In this document: positions 59,836 through 64,000 of the stretch, in pieces
Layout of the letters: every line of letters begins with the position of its first letter
How positions within the stretch are numbered: the first letter of the stretch is position 1
From: Paramecium octaurelia
Taxonomy: Eukaryota > Ciliophora > Oligohymenophorea > Peniculida > Parameciidae
Length of the DNA stretch: 64,000 nt
Direction: 5' to 3'
Assembly (NCBI GenBank): GCA_905182995.1
Contig: CAJJDP010000080.1
Coordinates: forward strand, 186,001 to 250,000
Position numbers and translations under genes: made by a program
The notes under the pieces: model-generated
What the model was told of the DNA's origin: nothing
What the model saw: the letters and a program-made list of their open reading frames with translations, nothing else
Database searches by the model: none

Positions 59836-60598
59836 AGTGTGCAGTTAGAATATTAACAATTGCATGATGATGGTCAATAGCGGTTAATCATGCTCTAAGT
59901 GTTATCCAAATTATGTTCTATATAAAGGAACTTGTGTTGAATGTTAATAAAATATTCCAGGATGCACTGCCTGTGTTGATAACAACACTAATTTGGTTTG
60001 TTCCTCTTGCTCTTCCAATAACTAGAATGGCAAAAATTACTATTTGGATGTTAATAACAATGGCTGTACTCTTTGTAATCAAGGATGTTTAACATGTTCA
60101 TCAACTGCATGTAATTCTTGTCTAAGTGGCTATTATTTATCTAATGGATAATGTGTGCAATGCGAGTAACAAGCTTGCTAAACTTGTACTTCATAATCTT
60201 GCCAAACATGTCAATCAGGTTACTATCTAAAATAAGTTGATGGCTAAAATACTTGTATGCTTTGTCCTTATGGTTGCTCTAACTGTAACCCCAATGGGTA
60301 GCAATGTTCAGAATGTTTACCTAGCTTTGTTTTAAGGGTAAGAAATTGATTTATGCATTCAATATAGAATAACGGGTGCACTATAGGAACCATCTTCTGT
60401 GCTGAGTACAATGATTTTGGAATTTGTAAGACTTGCATGTATGGTTTCGCCCTTAGAAATAATATTTGTGTTTCTTGTATCGATTTTACAAGTGGAGTAT
60501 CAATATTGATATAACATTAGTATGTATGTGGAGAAAATGCAGAACCCTGTAATAGTTTTATTCTTGTAGCCATCCTCTTGATTTTATTTCTATATTGA
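58573..60598 (+). CDS. Cysteine-rich surface protein, probably GPI-anchored, 639 aa
   Basis: Exons 58573-58690, 58713-58940, 58966-59301, 59331-60337 and 60368-60598 (introns 22, 25, 29 and 30 nt; 1920 nt). Signal peptide 'MKLIIVLFVLALIQDSNQ', then about 550 residues of furin/GFR-type repeats (C-x2-C, C-x-C, 'GYY' or 'GYYL' turns, e.g. 'CTTCSSTACNSCLSGYYL'-like units). It ends in a short hydrophobic tail with no cytoplasmic residues ('CNSFILVAILLILFLY'), the signature of GPI attachment in Paramecium surface antigens. Much shorter than classical i-antigens and without their strict periodicity. The role is probably cell-surface coat or recognition. The 25-nt second intron was chosen because it alone keeps the Cys frame. 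Confidence 0.82.
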
Positions 60599-61085
60599 AT
60601 TATTTTAATAATATTTTCATTTATTTTATTTTGCATTCTATTTGTTTTCTCACTAACTTAAATTTTATTGACTAAGATGTTTTTAAGTTTAGCAATTTTA
60701 CATATTTTGATTGATGTTCCAGGAAATTGAAGAGTTTATTAGATCTTTTCACAAAAAGTTTTTAAATGTATGTTTGTTGTGGAACTGTCATTGACAAAGG
60801 TTGTGTTCAGAAGTTCTTATGTGTAATGATGTGAAGTGGAAGTTTAAAAGTTTTTATAATTTATAATCAAAAATTATTTTTGAACTAATCAAATTTTTGT
60901 TTGTTTCTATACTTTAGTTCTTACTTTCCTCTTTTTTTAATTGAATCATTCTTTCATAAATGTATGTAATTCAGATCCATTTCAATTTCTATGAAGATAA
61001 GACAGACAGCATTTACTGCTTAATCCATAATATTTATATTTTATAGAATTGATTTGTGGATTTGATTATTTACAAAAAAGATCAT
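60599..61085. other. Intergenic between convergent genes
   Basis: About 490 bp, AT-rich; nothing recognised. Confidence 0.45.
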
Positions 61086-61944
61086 TCAAACTTAGTTACT
61101 TTATAATATTTCAAAGTTTCTTTATATGGGAAAATCTTTTTGGATTTCTGATTCCCTTATATATTTATTATCTATATCTAATATGCCAATTGTGCTATAC
61201 TATTTTTGAATTATAAATATAATTTATGGCATATTTTTTAATAAAGATTTAACTAGTTTAATAGAAATAAGTTACCTTATAATCCTAAAAGTTCGGTTGA
61301 ATTCATCTTATATTGGATCGTCGCATTATTGTAACAAAGCTTTGAATACTCTTATATTTAGTGATTTTTTCTTTTAACTTGTTAAGTATTCTATAAATTT
61401 AGCTACCTTTATTTCTTCTTTCAGTATTTCTTGACAGAGAGTTTAATTTTTTTGGGCATAACTGATTATTGCCTTACAATAATTCTTAGGGATATTTTTA
61501 GAGTCCTTTTATTCTAAAGTAGAAAACCCCTTTCTCTTTTAAACAGAGAGCTTTACTTGAGGCACAGCCTTGGTCTTCTAGTAAAATTGCTGTTAATAGT
61601 CATATTTTTTCAAATCTTCTATCTATTTTTATTAAACTTAATGACCTCCTAGATGAACCTACAAAAATTTAACCAGAAGTATACCATTATTTAATTGAAC
61701 GAGTACTGAAAGACAAAGGGATACTTTGGAGTTACTTCGTTTTATTCTAAATATTAAGCTTCTTGTAGTCTAAACAAGGCAAAATAAAACTTCTCTAGGG
61801 TTTTCTAATACGAATCTGGGCTGGTAGAATTACCCTATTTTTCCACTTTTATCTAACCTATTTCGTAATATATACAATGCCAGCAAACTAATTTGGTGTT
61901 ATAATTCGTTTTTCTTCCTCTTTAATGTCTTAAGGTTTTATCAT
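61086..61944 (-). CDS. Orphan 'KNIPKN' family protein, third member, 269 aa
   Basis: Exons complement(61858-61944, 61685-61834, 61086-61658), introns 23 and 26 nt, total 810 nt. The core 'QKDSKNIPKNYCKAIISYAQ' parallels 'SKNIPKNFTRAL' in the 197-aa pair. The downstream helices ('EILKEEIKVAKFIEYLTSQK', 'FKALLQQCDDPIQDEFNRTF') follow the same spacing but are divergent. It has introns and a longer C-terminus, which may include read-on sequence because only TGA stops. The 5' end is uncertain: the first intron has a GTT donor, and another frame is also open upstream. Confidence 0.6.
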
Positions 61945-62361
61945 TTCCTGAAATCTTGCGTATAAAGTATTTATATTTAATAGCAAAAAACGATGAGCAA
62001 AATGCGATATAATTTACCTCCAAGACAAGGAAACAGGATGATTTCTTGAAATTTATATTATGTGAATCAAAAATATCTTAATCAGGTGATAGAATTTAAC
62101 AGAAATAATGTATTATGACCTTTATTATAGATTTACCAAGGGTAAAAGAAGTAATTTGTTTGAGATTATAATTTTGGGAGGTCTTGAGTCTCTAGGAATC
62201 TAATGGCAGATTCGTATAGTGCAAGGTGGTATAATAAGGATGAATAGAATTAAGATTAAGTTTATTCTGAGTTTGATTGATTATTGCATATTTAATAGAA
62301 TATTTTAAATAATTCAAAAAATATTCATTACAAATTATGACGAATAAACTTATATTAATTT
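61945..62361. other. Intergenic between divergent genes
   Basis: About 415 bp, AT-rich; promoters of both flanking genes expected, no motif recognised. Confidence 0.4.
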
Positions 62362-64000
62362 ATGTTTATATTAATATTTTCGCTCCTCAACATCTCAATA
62401 CAACAAATCCAACAATGCCAGTACATTCTCAATCAGGAAAGTTGCATCAATTCATGCGAATGGCAGAATGAAAGTTGTCAAATCAAACAAAGCAATAATT
62501 ATTGCAATCTCAACAAATTGACCTAGGAATAATGTCGATAACATCCAACATGTGCCTTCTTTGATAATAAATGTGAACCATTTTTTGGATGTTAAGCCTA
62601 CAAGAATGATGGAGCAAACTGTCCAAGAATATCAATTAATTGCATTTCAATTAGCGATTAACTTGTCTGTGTGCAAAAACCAATCAATTGTTTCTAAATT
62701 ACTGAGCAAAAGTATTGTGGTTATATTGAGCATTAAATGGGCAGTAAAGAATCATGCGAGTGGAAAGACGATAAATGTTAATTTGCAGGATGTGATAAAG
62801 TAAACCAATAAAAAGAAATCTCATCTTTAATATGCTAAAAGTTTCATAATGTTTGCAAATTTGATGGAATAGAATGCAAAACTAAATTATTAGAATGCTC
62901 TTCATATATCTCAAATTGCAATTCAATTATACCCCTCATAGGCAGATGCCAATATAATTCTATTTAATAAAGGTGTATGAATGCATCCTGTTATAATTAT
63001 ATGGAGGATAGTTACGAAAAGTGTCAACAACATTTCGGTTAAAATGGGACTTAATGTGTGTACAATGATGAATATTTCGAGGGATTATGTCTTGAATTTG
63101 ATTATAAGAAATATGTTGGGAAATGTCTCATAGAAATGCAAAATAAATCGAGCAATAATTATTTGTCAATATCTAAATGCTTTGCCATTAACATACTGAA
63201 GTATGATTAGAAAATAACATTTTTTGTAAAGAAGAACAACACTGCTTTATAAAGAAGCGAATGTAATACCAGTCTAACATAATATGAGTGTAATTTGATG
63301 GAGACTGTAGAATTAAAAAAATGTTAATGGAATAACAATAATTGTGTACCCATCAACTCATGTGATGATTATGTATTAAGTTATAACTCTGAAGAAGATG
63401 CTTGTGCTAGGTTGAATTTAGGTTGTAAATAAATTTCTTGTTCAAAAAACAGTAATGGATGTTGTGTTTAAATATTTGGATGTCATGGCTATTAGCATAG
63501 AGAAGAATGTACAAATAACTCAAAGAATGTTACTGATTTATAACACACTTGCATTTGGGAGAATGACTCCTGTCGATCTGGAAAATGCGAAGACTTTAAT
63601 AAAGATAGTTATCAATGTAACAATTTAACTGAGTGCAAATATATTGGCACATCCTGTAGAAATAGAAAATATATTGCTTGTGAAGGTTTGGATATTTATG
63701 ATTGCGCACAATAAAATTGTTTCTACGTAAATCAAAAATGCTATGATCCCAGCGAAATAACGAAATAAATCACAGAATTAACTATAGATGGAGATACTTT
63801 CTGTAGGCATTTTTCTGATAAACTTATGTATTCTTTTGAAACTAAAAATTGTCGTTTAAAAACTCTATGCCAAAATTATAGTTACTATTGCTAAAGTATG
63901 AAGTAATTTGATAATGTTCAATGTGTAAATGTAAATTCTTAGTGTTAACCTATGACATCTTGCTCGCAAATTTAATTCTAAACAAAAGAAAAGTGTTATT
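62362..64000 (+). CDS. Surface-antigen-like cysteine-rich protein, 5' part
   Basis: Open from ATG 62362 to the window end (546 codons, no intron seen), 3' truncated. Signal peptide 'MFILIFSLLNISIQQIQQ', then a Cys every 8-15 residues throughout ('CINSCEWQNESCQIKQSN', 'CEWKDDKCQFAGCDK', 'CIWENDSCRSGKCEDF'). The C-x(n)-W-x(n)-C pattern with Trp next to the Cys is that of Paramecium immobilization-antigen-type repeats. There is no DUF4215 repeat, so it is a different class from the giant gene at 6.5 kb. Another in-frame-independent ATG at 62339 gives only a short frame, so the signal-peptide start is preferred. Confidence 0.8.

Overview
This window reads as macronuclear DNA of a ciliate, most probably Paramecium. 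TGA is the only stop codon: TAA and TAG run in frame through every clear gene and must be read as Gln. All introns I could place are GT-AG and 20-32 nt long, intergenic gaps are often only 20-60 bp, the sequence is strongly AT-rich, and a trichocyst-matrix-type gene is present. Gene models below were read by hand with this code. Exon joins were checked by phase and total length, and most models close exactly. No database search was possible, so product names rest on recognised motifs.

Layout. 0-3.3 kb: 3' end of an axonemal dynein intermediate chain (DNAI1), convergent with a coiled-coil gene. 3.3-6.5 kb: poor in genes, with two doubtful open frames. 6.5-14.7 kb: one giant cysteine-rich membrane protein with about 15 'CGDG..E.CDDGN..DGC' repeats. 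14.07-16.69 kb: a 1310-bp segment printed twice around a single N. 16.8-19.7 kb: a 197-aa orphan-family gene, a dead Arf-like gene and a live TEY MAP kinase. 20-31.3 kb: membrane-protein fragment, BRF1-like TFIIIB subunit, PH-like/kinase protein, hybrid histidine kinase, C2H2 protein, trichocyst matrix protein. 31.5-39.8 kb: small genes (chromo-like, CaaX-tailed), an unknown 506-aa protein, a secreted acidic protein, a U2AF large subunit, a small secreted protein, a c-type cytochrome and a membrane protein. 40-50 kb: importin-alpha-like protein, ARL GTPase and several coiled-coil genes. 50.3-52.05 kb: the inverted paralogous counterpart of the 16.8-19.7 kb block. 53-56.2 kb: START-domain protein and AGC kinase. 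56.5-60.6 kb: small coiled-coil gene and a second cysteine-rich, probably GPI-anchored protein, with a 1424-bp segment printed twice around an N. 61-64 kb: third member of the orphan family and the start of a surface-antigen-like gene.

The most informative observations are these. (1) The inverted block has lost its genes reciprocally: Arf-like alive at 51 kb and dead at 17.7 kb, MAP kinase alive at 18.5 kb and reduced to a fragment at 50.4 kb, with the divergent orphan gene kept in both. (2) The orphan family itself has three members here sharing a 'SKNIPKN' core. (3) Two large N-joined direct repeats look like unmerged contig ends rather than biology. (4) Several genes carry single-base frame changes inside A or T runs, so sequence error must be excluded before calling pseudogenes. 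Thematically the window mixes cilia and cortex functions (dynein, coiled coils, trichocyst, surface proteins) with signalling (three kinases, a phosphorelay, two ARF-like GTPases) and gene expression (BRF1, U2AF, importin).
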